DNA from: an uncultured Alphaproteobacteria bacterium | GTDB taxonomy: Bacteria > Pseudomonadota > Alphaproteobacteria > RF32 > CAG-239 | Reading direction: 5' to 3' | Length of the DNA: 64,000 nt | Assembly (NCBI GenBank): GCA_910587405.1 | Contig: CAJUKS010000001.1 | Span: forward strand, 1-64,000 | Shown: in pieces, positions 22,508 to 31,542 of the stretch | How positions within the stretch are numbered: position 1 is the first letter of the stretch | Layout of the letters: every line of letters starts with the position of its first letter | The notes under the pieces: generated by a model | Told to the model about the DNA's origin: nothing | Databases searched by the model: none | The model's input: the letters and a program-made list of their open reading frames with translations, nothing else | Position numbers and translations under genes: made by a program

Positions 22508-24271
22508 ATGTTAAAAAAATTAAAAGAAAAAATAGACTCCCTGTACGTTATTCAAAATTATCGAAAAATTTTCCCGTATATCAAACCTTATTGGTGGCGG
22601 GCATTGCTTTCGGTTTTGATAACGATCCCGATCGGATCGATGGATGCGGTTATTGCCTGGTCGCTGAAGCCTTATATGGATGTGGTTATGGTGGAGAAAA
22701 ACACCAACGCCACCAATTATATTCCGATTTTGATCATTATATTCAGTTGTTTGCAAAGTCTGCTCAATTATGCCGCAACTTATCTGAATACGTGGGTCGG
22801 GCGCAAAATTGCCAACGATGTTAAAATGGACTTGTTTGACCGTTTGATGGCCAACGAAGCCACTTTTTTTGATACGACGACCTCGGGTCAGGTGATGATC
22901 AGCTACAATACCGACGTTGACATAGCATGCAACGGGCTGCTTTCTAATTTGAAATTGTTTACAACCCGGGTTTTTTCTTCGGTATCGCTGATTTTTGTGC
23001 TTTTTTACAATTCGTGGCAGTTGGCGCTGATTGCGGTGGTGGTGCTGTTTGGCGCTTTGTATCCGCTGACGACGGTGCGACGCCGGATTAAGTCGGTGAT
23101 GGACAAAACTATTTTTTCCGGCGCGGCGGTGATGAGCCATTATAACGAGACTTATAACGGCAACCGGATTATTGCTTCGTACAATCTTTACAAGTATCAG
23201 AGCGCCCGTTTTCGCGAAACGCTGCGGTCGGTGTTTAAGCTTGGGATCAAAATGATTCAGCGGACGGGAATGATGTCGCCGCTGATGCATTTTATTGTGT
23301 CGCTGGGTATTGCCGCGGTGATTTGGACCGGGAGTTATTTGATCGTTCACCAGCAAATCAGCGCCGGAAACTTCGTTTCTTTTATTACGGCGCTGATCAT
23401 GCTCTACAATCCGATTAAGTCGATCGGCAACAATTACAATAACGTGCAAATGGCGCTGATGGCGATGGAACGCGTCTTCAGAAATTTGGGACGGGTACCG
23501 TTGATCCGGAGCAATCCGGAAGCGCAGGAGCTGACGACAGTCGGTGATTGTATAGAATACCGGGATGTTTGTTTCGGGTATAAACCCGGTCATCCGGTTT
23601 TGAAACACGTCAATTTGAAAATTGCGGTTGGACAGACCGTGGCTTTTGTCGGCAATTCCGGCGGCGGTAAAACAACGTTGGTCAATCTGCTGCCGCGTTT
23701 TTATGACGTCAATTCGGGGCAAGTGACAATTGACGGCACCGATATCCGGCGTTTTTCGCTTGATTCGCTGCGAGACAAAATTGCGGTGGTTTTTCAGGAT
23801 AATTTTTTGTTTGACGGGACCATTCGCGATAATATTCTGTTGGGAAAAGAAAATGCTACCAAACAGGAGTTGGACGCTGCGGTTCGCGACGCTTGTCTGG
23901 AAGAATTTGTCGGCGGTCTCGATTTGGGGTTGGATACCCGGATCGGCGAACGAGGCGTTTTGCTTTCCGGCGGACAAAAACAGCGGATTGCGATTGCGCG
24001 TGCCTTTTTGAAAAACGCGCCGATCGTTATTTTGGACGAAGCGACCTCGGCGTTGGACAACAAGTCGGAAGCTGTGGTACAGAAGGCTATTGACAATCTG
24101 ATGAAAGACCGTACCGTGTTTATTGTCGCTCACCGCTTGTCAACGGTGCGGAATGCCGATCGGATTGTGGTGGTGAATTACGGCGAAATTGTAGAAAGCG
24201 GAACTCATCAGGAACTTTTGGAAAAAGAAAACGGAGTTTATGCTTCTTTGTATAAAAGTCAGCTGCGATAG
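22508..24271 (+). CDS. ABC transporter, MsbA-type permease-ATPase fusion
   Basis: This is a half-transporter of 587 residues that would dimerise in the inner membrane and flip lipids or export a hydrophobic substrate. The first 320 residues hold six membrane helices of the type I ABC exporter fold. The ATPase shows Walker A GNSGGGKTTL, Q-loop VVFQDNF, signature LSGGQKQR, Walker B IVILDEATSALD and the H-loop AHRLSTV. Gene length is normal. I choose ATG 22508 because the promoter TATAAT at 22471 makes upstream starts unlikely, although no clear ribosome site precedes it. MsbA-like lipid A transport is plausible, but other exporters look alike. Confidence 0.85.
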   Translation: MLKKLKEKIDSLYVIQNYRKIFPYIKPYWWRALLSVLITIPIGSMDAVIAWSLKPYMDVVMVEKNTNATNYIPILIIIFSCLQSLLNYAATYLNTWVGRKIANDVKMDLFDRLMANEATFFDTTTSGQVMISYNTDVDIACNGLLSNLKLFTTRVFSSVSLIFVLFYNSWQLALIAVVVLFGALYPLTTVRRRIKSVMDKTIFSGAAVMSHYNETYNGNRIIASYNLYKYQSARFRETLRSVFKLGIKMIQRTGMMSPLMHFIVSLGIAAVIWTGSYLIVHQQISAGNFVSFITALIMLYNPIKSIGNNYNNVQMALMAMERVFRNLGRVPLIRSNPEAQELTTVGDCIEYRDVCFGYKPGHPVLKHVNLKIAVGQTVAFVGNSGGGKTTLVNLLPRFYDVNSGQVTIDGTDIRRFSLDSLRDKIAVVFQDNFLFDGTIRDNILLGKENATKQELDAAVRDACLEEFVGGLDLGLDTRIGERGVLLSGGQKQRIAIARAFLKNAPIVILDEATSALDNKSEAVVQKAIDNLMKDRTVFIVAHRLSTVRNADRIVVVNYGEIVESGTHQELLEKENGVYASLYKSQLR

Positions 24272-24282
24272 GAATGGGAAAA

Positions 24283-26553
24283 ATGAAAAAGGAACTTTTG
24301 TCACCGGCCGGCGATCCGGAAGCCGGGTATGCCGCTTTATATTACGGCGCCGATGCCGTTTACCTCGGACTGAAACATTTTTCGGCCCGGGCGACGGCAA
24401 CTAATTTTGACGAAGAGGCGTTGGACGAGTTTGTCGGATTTGCCCATAGCCGGGGAAAAAAAGTTTATGCGGCGGTCAATACCTTGGTTACGGAAGCCGA
24501 ATTGCCTCAGCTTTTGAACAGTTTGGATATTTGTTCGCGTTGCCGGATTGATGCCGTGATTTTGCAGGATTTGGGCGTGGCACGAGTTATTCGGGAAAAA
24601 TATCCCGAGTTGGAATTGCATGCCAGCACCCAAATGGCGGTTCATAATAAACAGGGAGCGCTGGCGCTGCAGAAACTCGGTTTTTCGCGGGTTGTTTTGG
24701 CACGGGAACTCAGTTTGGCGGAAATTAAGGACATCGCTTCCATCCCGGGGTTGGAAACGGAAGCTTTTATCCACGGAGCCTTATGTTATTCTTACAGCGG
24801 AATGTGTTTGTTTTCGTCGCTGGAATGCGGCCGCAGCGCCAATCGCGGCAAATGTTTGTATCCCTGCCGTTCGGAATTTGAGGGGGAAAGCGGTAGCCGA
24901 CATTATTTTTCAATGAAAGACATGGCGCTGAAAGAAGATATTTTGCAAATGCCGGTGACTTCGCTGAAGATTGAAGGGCGTAAGAAAAACGCTTTGTATG
25001 TGGCGGCGGTTACGGACTATTACCGGCGGATTTTGGACGGTCGGGGATGTGACGGCGAAAGGGAAGAAAACATTAAGCAGATTTTTTCGCGGCCGTGGTC
25101 GTCGTTTCATTTGCGCGGCAAAGACAAAACGGTGGTGGAACCCGATTTCGTCGGACATCGGGGTTTGTCGGCCGGTCATATTGAACAGATTTTGAAAGGG
25201 CGGATGATTTTGCATATTCGCCATGACATTGCCCGTCATGACGGGATTCAGATTGATGTGCCGGGAGAGGAAAAACCGTTCGGTTTTTCGTTGCAGTCAA
25301 TGCAGGTTAAGGGGAAAAGCGTTTTTGAAGCCAAGGCCGGCGAAGAAGTAATGATCTTTTTGCCTCCGCAAACGCCGCGTCTGGAAAAAGGGATGAAAGT
25401 TTATTTGGCTTCGTCAAGCCGGGTTAAGGGAGCCTATGATTATAAAAAACCGAAACCGGGCGAGTTCAGGCAGCGTTGTCCGATTGACGTTTCGGTAACA
25501 GTCGAAGCCGAAAAAATCACAGCGTCGGCAAACGGTTTTACGGCCTCGGCAGAGGGAGAATTTGCGGCTGCCAACGATCCGGAAAAGGTAAAGAGTGCCG
25601 TAGAAGCGGCGTTTGCCAAAACCGGCGATACCCGATTGAGTTTACAAAAAATAGAAGTTCGTAATCCGCAAGAACGTTTTGTGCCGTTATCAAAATTAAA
25701 CGAGCTGCGACGTGAACTCTATGCGAAAATTGTTCCGCAAACGGCCGTTTCGACCTTGCCGGTTACCGGAGTACCGGCAGCAACAACAGAACCCGCGCGT
25801 TGGATTATACGGACAGACAACCCGAATTGTCTGGCTAAAATCGATCTGAAGCAGGTCGATGAAATTGTATGTATTTTGAAACCCGGTTTCGAAAGCGAAT
25901 GTTTGAATCGGTTGCCGAAAAACAAGTTGCGGCTGGCGCTGCCGGCTTTGTCACGCTCGCCGCTGCAATTTGCCGAAACGGTCAGGCGCCTGCTTGCTGG
26001 CGGTTATAAAAAGTGGGAAATCGGTAACTGGTGGGGGCTGGAGATGCTGCCGGACAAAGGCATCGACCTGAGTTTTGATACCAGTCTTTATATGTTGAAC
26101 ACTCAGGCGGTTGAAGCGGCGAAAGAGATCGGCGCCTCGCGGGTGACCCTGTCGGTTGAGGACAGCATTGAGAATATGAAAAAAATAGCGGAAACGGCGT
26201 CGTTGCCGGTTGTGATGCCGGTTTATCAGGATGCACCGTTGTTTACCAGCGCGGTTTGTATTCGCGCCAACCCCTGCAAGAGCTGTCCCAAAGGTGAAAA
26301 ATGGCTTAAGCTGCGTCACAACGGAAAAGAATATATGGCCTTGTCGAAAGATTGCCAAACCGTTCTTCTTGCCGGTCGTCCGTTATGTTTTGCTGCCGAA
26401 GCGGGTGCGGTGTCGGCGGCATTTTATCGGGCAGATTTTGTTTATCGGCCGTATACGCCGGAAGCTGCCGCTGCGGTATGGAATAAAATATGTCGCTTTG
26501 AAGATGTTTCAGGGTGTGCCAAAGGGAATTTGATTTCGGGAAGAGACTTCTGA
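24283..26553 (+). CDS. U32 family protein with DUF3656 (RlhA-type rRNA hydroxylation)
   Basis: This 756-residue protein starts with LLSPAGDPEAG, the usual opening of U32 proteins, and contains HASTQMAVHN and the cysteine-rich HGALCYSYSG with CLYPCR, which bind an Fe-S cluster in this family. Residues about 330-490 match DUF3656, ending in a LNELRRE motif. E. coli RlhA of this type hydroxylates C2501 of 23S rRNA and is about 650 residues. The C-terminal 250 residues here form an additional barrel-like part with a further Cys cluster (NPCKSCPKG). It follows the ABC gene by 11 bp and may be co-transcribed. ATG 24283 is preferred to 24274. Confidence 0.8.
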   Translation: MKKELLSPAGDPEAGYAALYYGADAVYLGLKHFSARATATNFDEEALDEFVGFAHSRGKKVYAAVNTLVTEAELPQLLNSLDICSRCRIDAVILQDLGVARVIREKYPELELHASTQMAVHNKQGALALQKLGFSRVVLARELSLAEIKDIASIPGLETEAFIHGALCYSYSGMCLFSSLECGRSANRGKCLYPCRSEFEGESGSRHYFSMKDMALKEDILQMPVTSLKIEGRKKNALYVAAVTDYYRRILDGRGCDGEREENIKQIFSRPWSSFHLRGKDKTVVEPDFVGHRGLSAGHIEQILKGRMILHIRHDIARHDGIQIDVPGEEKPFGFSLQSMQVKGKSVFEAKAGEEVMIFLPPQTPRLEKGMKVYLASSSRVKGAYDYKKPKPGEFRQRCPIDVSVTVEAEKITASANGFTASAEGEFAAANDPEKVKSAVEAAFAKTGDTRLSLQKIEVRNPQERFVPLSKLNELRRELYAKIVPQTAVSTLPVTGVPAATTEPARWIIRTDNPNCLAKIDLKQVDEIVCILKPGFESECLNRLPKNKLRLALPALSRSPLQFAETVRRLLAGGYKKWEIGNWWGLEMLPDKGIDLSFDTSLYMLNTQAVEAAKEIGASRVTLSVEDSIENMKKIAETASLPVVMPVYQDAPLFTSAVCIRANPCKSCPKGEKWLKLRHNGKEYMALSKDCQTVLLAGRPLCFAAEAGAVSAAFYRADFVYRPYTPEAAAAVWNKICRFEDVSGCAKGNLISGRDF

Positions 26554-26589
26554 GCAGAAAGCTTGTCGGAAGGGTAAAAGTTTTCTTAT

Positions 26590-26617
26590 GAAAAAAGCCT
26601 GCTGTAAAGCAGGCTTT
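26590..26617 (-). terminator. Terminator of the tRNA-Lys gene
   Basis: A 9-bp stem (26594-26602 with 26609-26617) followed on the minus strand by a T tract, just past the tRNA 3-prime end. It could also help stop the convergent U32 transcript. Confidence 0.85.
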
Positions 26618-26624
26618 CGGATTA

Positions 26625-26700
26625 TGGTAGGCGCGTGGGGGTTCGAACCCCAGACCCACTGATTAAGAGTCAGTTGCTCTGCCAGCTGAGCTACGCACCC
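26625..26700 (-). tRNA. tRNA-Lys (anticodon CTT)
   Basis: On the minus strand a 76-nt cloverleaf is complete: acceptor GGGTGCG with CGCGCCT, a D arm with AGCTCAGCTGGCAGAGC, anticodon loop CTCTTAA reading CTT, a T arm with GGTTCGAAC and an encoded CCA end. The first acceptor pair is a G-U wobble. Confidence 0.95.
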
Positions 26701-26846
26701 ATAATTCATATGAGCGGACTATAAACCGCAATATTTTTTTTTGCAACATTTTTTTTACAGCAGCGGATAAAAATTTTATTTGGGAAGAAAAAACGTCGAT
26801 AAAGAATAAAATTTTATATCTGTTGTCGTTAAAGATGAATTATCGG

Positions 26847-26875
26847 TTGTCAAAATGATGAAACTTTTTTATAAC
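26847..26875 (+). promoter_or_regulatory. Promoter (TTGTCA, 17 bp, TATAAC)
   Basis: Near-consensus boxes at 26847-26852 and 26870-26875, about 38 bp before the gene at 26914. Confidence 0.7.
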
Positions 26876-26913
26876 AAAATACGATAGACTAACATAAAAA
26901 CGAGGAACTTTAG

Positions 26914-27708
26914 ATGAAAAAACTTATGATCGTTTTGTTGATTTTGGCGGCAGCCGGTGTTGCAGCCTATTTTATGACGCCGTCGGCAGAAGATATCGTT
27001 AAGACCGTCGTTCACAAATACGGAAGTCAGGTAACCGGGACCGAGGTCAATTTGGGCGGTTTCCGTCTCGATATTTTTAACGGTGAGGTTGAAGTAAAAA
27101 AACTGACGGTGGCCAATCCGCAGAATTACAGTCAGCCGAATATTATGAGTGTCGGACGGGTTGCGGTTAAGGTTAATCTCAAATCATTGCTGGACAAGAC
27201 TATCGTGATTGAAAACGTAGAAGTCGAAAAGCCGGAAATTACCTATGAACTGCTTTCGGTAACCCAGAATAATATTTCCCAGTTGATGGAGAACATTAAG
27301 AAAAATACCGCCAAAGCCGATCAGAAAGCGGCCGCGGAAAAGGTCGAAAAAGATGCAAAAGCGGAAAGCAAAGCAGGAGAGGGCAAAAAAGTGGTTGTTA
27401 ACCGTTTGAAGGTTGCCGGGGGCAGCATCAATGTCGCTGCTTCGTTGGCCGGTCACGCCGCTTCGGCTTCGGTTCCGTTGCCCGAAATCAAGATGCAGGA
27501 TATCGGCAAAGAAAAAAATAACAACGGTGCCAGCATTGCAGACACGTTATCGGTAGTTTTGCAGAAGATCTTTAATACCGCGTATGATACGGTTTTAAGC
27601 AGCAAGCTGGCCGATTTGAAAGGTGCCGCCGAAGAAAGCCTGAATTCGGTTGTTGACAGCGTCAAGGAAAAGTCCGGTCTGAAGGACTGGTTCGGTTTCG
27701 GAAAGTAA
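26914..27708 (+). CDS. Periplasmic AsmA/DUF748-like protein
   Basis: This 264-residue protein has an N-terminal signal anchor (IVLLILAAAGVAAYF) followed by a beta-rich segment, GTEVNLGGFRL, GEVEVKKLTVANP and VAVKVNLKSLLDKTI, the repeated pattern of AsmA and DUF748 proteins that span the periplasm and help phospholipids reach the outer membrane. It is far shorter than full AsmA proteins. A Lys/Ala-rich helix follows (about 130-155) and the C-terminus is helical. It has its own promoter and terminator, so it is monocistronic. Confidence 0.65.
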   Translation: MKKLMIVLLILAAAGVAAYFMTPSAEDIVKTVVHKYGSQVTGTEVNLGGFRLDIFNGEVEVKKLTVANPQNYSQPNIMSVGRVAVKVNLKSLLDKTIVIENVEVEKPEITYELLSVTQNNISQLMENIKKNTAKADQKAAAEKVEKDAKAESKAGEGKKVVVNRLKVAGGSINVAASLAGHAASASVPLPEIKMQDIGKEKNNNGASIADTLSVVLQKIFNTAYDTVLSSKLADLKGAAEESLNSVVDSVKEKSGLKDWFGFGK

Positions 27709-27719
27709 ACCGCTTTGAA

Positions 27720-27749
27720 AAAAAGCCCCGGAGATTCCGGGGCTTTTTG
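27720..27749 (+). terminator. Rho-independent terminator
   Basis: An 11-bp stem (27722-27732 with 27736-27746), 3-nt loop and T tract after the AsmA-like gene. Confidence 0.93.
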
Positions 27750-27769
27750 TTTTTTTAAATGTGATTGTA

Positions 27770-27801
27770 AAAAACAGCTTGTTCCCACTCGGAAACAAGC
27801 C
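27770..27801 (-). terminator. Terminator of the racemase gene
   Basis: On the minus strand a long imperfect stem around CTTGTT/AACAAG is followed by T6, about 30 bp after the racemase stop. Confidence 0.75.
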
Positions 27802-27830
27802 GTTTTAAAAGTTGTGAAATAAAGGAAAAA

Positions 27831-28538
27831 TTACACAGACTGCAGCAGAGCATAATCAGCCGCTGCGGCAGCGTGGAGATTCGTGGTGTTGAATAACGGT
27901 ACGCCACAGCATTTTTCCTGATCTTCGTCGAACAGCAACGGCAGTTCGGTACAGCCGAGAATGATGCCCTGGCATCCTTTTTCTTCGACCAACCGCCGGA
28001 TGATGTTTTCCAGTTTGTTTTTGGCTTCGACGGAAATGACGCCCTTGACCAGTTCATCGTAGATGATGCCGTCAACCTGGTTGATCTCTGTCAGTTCGGG
28101 GACGGCAACCTCAATTTCGTAATTGCGGAGACGGTCCTTGTAGAAGTTCTCTTGCATGGTGAAACGGGTCCCGAGCAAACCGACCTTGGTCAACTGTTCG
28201 CGTTTGACAGCGCGGGCGGTCACATCACCGATATGCAATACTTTTTTGCCGCTGACTTGTTCGATCTGTTCGGCAACTTTGTGCATGGTGTTGGTCGCAA
28301 TGACCAAAACGTCGGCTTCCGGCAAAAACCGTTTGGCCAGCAAAGCCAGCATTGAACCCAGTTCTTCCCAGCGGCCGGCTTTTTGCATCTTTTCGACGGC
28401 GGCGAAATCGACGCTGTAAAGGATGATCTGAGCCGAGTGATTTCCGCCGAGGGCTTCGTTGATACGCTGGTTAATGATACGGTAATACTCAATGGTCGAA
28501 GGCCATGACATTCCGCCTAAAATTCCAATTTTTTTCAT
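27831..28538 (-). CDS. Aspartate/glutamate racemase family protein (YgeA-like)
   Basis: This 235-residue protein would invert amino acids at the alpha carbon without a cofactor. It has the GILGGMSW start of the aspartate racemase family, an ATNTMHK motif at the first catalytic site and GCTELPLL at the second. Most family members use two cysteines. Here the first site has Thr and the second Cys, the same pair described for E. coli YgeA, which acts broadly on several amino acids. ATG 28538 is used, as the upstream in-frame codon is TTG. A consensus-like promoter lies upstream and the gene is monocistronic. D-amino acids could go to the cell wall. Confidence 0.82.
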   Translation of the reverse strand: MKKIGILGGMSWPSTIEYYRIINQRINEALGGNHSAQIILYSVDFAAVEKMQKAGRWEELGSMLALLAKRFLPEADVLVIATNTMHKVAEQIEQVSGKKVLHIGDVTARAVKREQLTKVGLLGTRFTMQENFYKDRLRNYEIEVAVPELTEINQVDGIIYDELVKGVISVEAKNKLENIIRRLVEEKGCQGIILGCTELPLLFDEDQEKCCGVPLFNTTNLHAAAAADYALLQSV

Positions 28539-28584
28539 ACGCAAATCGTTTAATAAGTGAATAAATAATCAATTTCAGGAAAGC

Positions 28585-28613
28585 AATATAAATGATTTGG
28601 CATATAAAGTCAA
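28585..28613 (-). promoter_or_regulatory. Promoter of the racemase gene (TTGACT, 17 bp, TATATT)
   Basis: On the minus strand the boxes occupy 28613-28608 and 28590-28585, about 47 nt before ATG 28538. I see nothing else in the rest of the 28539-28769 gap. Confidence 0.7.
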
Positions 28614-28769
28614 TCTCCGGGGTGGGTCAAGATCACAATAAGGCGGATGGCAGATGCGCGTATGAACCGAATCGGCCGGAGAACTGCGGTCGCTGGTTAT
28701 GTTTTTCGATATTTTATCGTTATAAAGGTCGGGGGGACAAAAGGAGTTTTGGGCAGTAAAGGGAAAACT

Positions 28770-29351
28770 TTAATTGCCAATTCCCGAAAAGCCCATAAAC
28801 GCCATTGAAAGCAACGCTGCCGTGATCAGAACAATCGGTGCGCCGCGCATGCCCCGCGGCAAAGCATCCTGATTTTGGTTGATGCGTTCCCGCAGTCCTG
28901 CCATCAGAACGATTGCCAGAGTGAAGCCGATCGCGTTCGCCAACCCGAAACAGACCGAGTGCGACAGCGAAAATTCTTTCTGGACCGCCAAAATTGCAAC
29001 GCCGAGAACCGCACAGTTGGTGGTGATCAACGGCAGAAAGATACCTAAAGCCTGATATAAGAGGGGGGAAACTTTTTTAATGACGATTTCCACCATTTGG
29101 ACCAACGCGGCAATCACCAGAATAAAAACGACCGTATTCATAAACTCCAGTTGATGCGGTACCAGCAACCGGTAATAGATCAGATATGTGGCAACCGACG
29201 AGATCGTCATTACAAACATCACTGCCAGTCCCATTCCGAAGGCGGTGGATATTTTTTTAGAAACGCCGAGAAACGGACAAATGCCCAAGAACTGGGATAA
29301 AACAATATTATTGACCAAGACGGCCGAAACGAAAATCATGGTAATGCTCAT
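28770..29351 (-). CDS. rnfA: RnfA, membrane subunit of the Rnf complex
   Basis: This 193-residue, six-helix inner-membrane protein is one of the two related subunits (RnfA and RnfE) that lie with opposite topology at the centre of the Rnf ferredoxin:NAD+ oxidoreductase and share an Fe-S site. It shows the NNIVLSQFLGICPFLGVS segment near the start, with a conserved cysteine, and TTNCAVLGVAI later. It ends the operon, and its start overlaps the rnfE stop (ATGA). Length is standard. Confidence 0.95.
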   Translation of the reverse strand: MSITMIFVSAVLVNNIVLSQFLGICPFLGVSKKISTAFGMGLAVMFVMTISSVATYLIYYRLLVPHQLEFMNTVVFILVIAALVQMVEIVIKKVSPLLYQALGIFLPLITTNCAVLGVAILAVQKEFSLSHSVCFGLANAIGFTLAIVLMAGLRERINQNQDALPRGMRGAPIVLITAALLSMAFMGFSGIGN

Positions 29352-29950
29352 CGGTTTACTCCCCGTAAACGGTTAAATGCCATAATCAAACCCGCCAACG
29401 CCAAAAAAGCGCCAGGCGGCATGATGAATAACAAAAGCGGATAACCTTCTTCGCCGATAAAATTATGCCCCAGCAAACTGCCGGCGCCGAGGATTTCGCG
29501 TACCGATCCCAGCAGACAAAGAGCCGCCGTAAATCCGATTCCCATACCCATAGCATCCAGAAACGATTGCACAATGTTGTTTTTGGAGGCAAAGGCTTCC
29601 GCTCGTCCCAAAATGATGCAGTTGACCACGATCAGCGGAATGTAAATGCCCAGTTTGGCATGCAGCGCCGGATAGTAGGCCGCCATCATCATGTCAATGA
29701 CGGTAACGATGGAAGCGATCAGGACAATATAACAGGGAATCCGCACCATTGAAGGGATAAAGTTTTTGACCAGCGAGATAAAGCTGTTGGACAAGAGCAG
29801 GGTAAAAGCGGTGGCAATTCCCATGCCGAATGCGTTTTCCAAGGAGGTGGTTACGCCGAGAGTGGGGCACATGCCCAACATCATGACAAAAACGGGGTTG
29901 TCGCGAACAATGCCGCGGGTAAGGTTGGAAATGCTGGTGCTATTCTTCAT
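29348..29950 (-). CDS. rnfE: RnfE, membrane subunit of the Rnf complex
   Basis: This 200-residue protein is a paralogue of RnfA with NPVFVMMLGMCPTLGVT and VVNCIILGRAEAFA as the conserved cysteine-containing segments, and six membrane helices. ATG 29950 is chosen since it gives the standard N-terminus and overlaps the rnfG end by 11 bp. RnfA and RnfE together hold the intramembrane Fe-S centre that carries electrons between the cytoplasmic RnfB side and the periplasmic flavin of RnfG. Confidence 0.95.
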   Translation of the reverse strand: MKNSTSISNLTRGIVRDNPVFVMMLGMCPTLGVTTSLENAFGMGIATAFTLLLSNSFISLVKNFIPSMVRIPCYIVLIASIVTVIDMMMAAYYPALHAKLGIYIPLIVVNCIILGRAEAFASKNNIVQSFLDAMGMGIGFTAALCLLGSVREILGAGSLLGHNFIGEEGYPLLLFIMPPGAFLALAGLIMAFNRLRGVNR

Positions 29951-30536
29951 ATCCGGTTGCTCCTGCGTTAAACTTTTTGTAAGTCTGCACGGCTTTTTGC
30001 ACGGCATCAATAACGGCGCGCGAACTGATGGTTGCGCCGGTAACGGCGTCGATTTCTCCGCCGTCTTTCTGCAGCTTAAACTGATCCTGATAGGCATTGA
30101 GGCCGACAAACTGACCGGCAAATTTTTTCTCCGCAATTTTGGAACCCAGTCCGGGGGTTTCTTTTTGCTCAATAACTTTATATCCAGTGACGGTTCCGTC
30201 CATCAGCATACCGATAATCAATTCCACTTTGCCGCCAAAACCGCCGTCTGAAAATGTTTCGATGGCAACTGCCGTAATGGTTCCGTTTTCGCGTGCCGGA
30301 TAAAGCTGAAGCTTATATTTGCCGTCGGGTGTTGTAATGGTGGTTTTTTCGGCAAAAGGATCGTTATCGAATGAGCCGACCACTTCGCGGATGGCGTCCA
30401 GAGTTTTGCGGTTTTTGGCTTCGGCAATCGGCTCTTTGGTGATTTGGTAAACATACCCGAGGGTGAAAGCCGATACGGCCGCAACGGCCAGCAATGAAAA
30501 TATCATGTTGAAAAGGGTAGATTTTATCGGTTTCAT
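29940..30536 (-). CDS. rnfG: RnfG, flavoprotein subunit of the Rnf complex
   Basis: This 198-residue protein has an N-terminal membrane anchor and a periplasmic FMN-binding domain. The flavinylation motif TGAT lies at residues 166-169, and FMN would be bound through phosphate to Thr169. The ApbE transferase that makes such bonds is encoded at the head of the same operon. It directly follows rnfD without a gap. Length and motif place are normal. Confidence 0.95.
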   Translation of the reverse strand: MKPIKSTLFNMIFSLLAVAAVSAFTLGYVYQITKEPIAEAKNRKTLDAIREVVGSFDNDPFAEKTTITTPDGKYKLQLYPARENGTITAVAIETFSDGGFGGKVELIIGMLMDGTVTGYKVIEQKETPGLGSKIAEKKFAGQFVGLNAYQDQFKLQKDGGEIDAVTGATISSRAVIDAVQKAVQTYKKFNAGATGYEE

Positions 30537-31529
30537 TTATTTTCTCCCGGTTCCGAAAATGCGGGGGTGTGCATATTTGTCAATCAAAGGGACGAAAGCG
30601 TTCATAATCAGAATGGCAAACGAAACGCCTTCGGGATAGGAGCTGTATCGGCGGATCACAAAGGTGAGAACACCGCAGCCGACGGCAAAAATGATTTTGC
30701 CGTTCTCACTCATCGGCGAAGTGGTATAATCGGTTGCCATAAAAAACGCCCCCAGCAGCAGGCCGCCCGACAAAAGATGGGTTATCGGTTCAACGGCCGG
30801 CGAGGACGTGGTCAGCCAGCAGATGCCGGTAAGGATAAAGAAAGTGCCGAGGTAATAAAACGGAATATGCCAGGAAACGACTTTGCGGTATAACAGGTAG
30901 AGGAAACCCAGCAAAAGCGCCAGCGCCGAAACTTCGCCCATTGAACCGCCGGTGTAACCGAGAAACATTTCCAGATAATCGGGAAGCTTGTCCAATTTTG
31001 CGGTCAGTTGCGTCGCGGAACTGGCAGCGTCGACATGTTTGAGGATATTCAGAGTGGTGGCCGAGGTGGTGACGTCGGTGTTCATAAAGTCAAACAGGTG
31101 CGGACGAACCCAGGTCGTCATCTGCACCGGAAAGGAAATGAACAGAAAAACCCGTCCGACCAGCGCCGGATTGAAAAGGTTTTTGCCGATGCCGCCGAAA
31201 GCGGTTTTGGTGATGACGATTGCGACAAAGCAACCGATCAGGGTCATCCATACCGGCATATTGCAGGGGAGGTTATAAGCCAGCAAAATACCGGTGACAA
31301 CGGCCGAAAGGTCGCGGGTGGCAGGCGCCTGCTTAAACCACCATTTGGCGCTTGCATATTCAAAAAACACGCATCCGGCAACGGCGGTCACAAGCGTGGT
31401 TAAGGCAGCGATGCCGAAAAGGGCGATCGCAACCGCACCGGCCGGAAGCAGGGCAATGATCACATCCCGCATGATTGAACGGGTGTCGGTGGAAGAATAA
31501 AAGTGAGGGGCAGTCGAAATTTTAAGCAT
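30537..31529 (-). CDS. rnfD: RnfD, membrane flavoprotein subunit of the Rnf complex
   Basis: This 330-residue, multi-span protein starts at ATG 31529. Longer in-frame versions run into rnfC and are not used. Residues 100-130 hold KTAFGGIGKNLFNPALVGRV (split KTAFGGIG and LFNPALVGR), a hallmark of RnfD and NqrB. A flavin attachment-like segment TSATTL has Thr158 as the likely FMN site, with Ser where NqrB has Gly. It works with RnfG in passing electrons and pumping Na+ or H+. Confidence 0.93.
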   Translation of the reverse strand: MLKISTAPHFYSSTDTRSIMRDVIIALLPAGAVAIALFGIAALTTLVTAVAGCVFFEYASAKWWFKQAPATRDLSAVVTGILLAYNLPCNMPVWMTLIGCFVAIVITKTAFGGIGKNLFNPALVGRVFLFISFPVQMTTWVRPHLFDFMNTDVTTSATTLNILKHVDAASSATQLTAKLDKLPDYLEMFLGYTGGSMGEVSALALLLGFLYLLYRKVVSWHIPFYYLGTFFILTGICWLTTSSPAVEPITHLLSGGLLLGAFFMATDYTTSPMSENGKIIFAVGCGVLTFVIRRYSSYPEGVSFAILIMNAFVPLIDKYAHPRIFGTGRK

Positions 31530-31542
31530 CGTCGGTGTGGTC

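Noticed and set aside
26625..26700. tRNA-Lys as the attachment site of the prophage
   Set aside because: It is about 4 kb from the last phage gene with two host genes between, and no repeat of its end is seen at the left edge.
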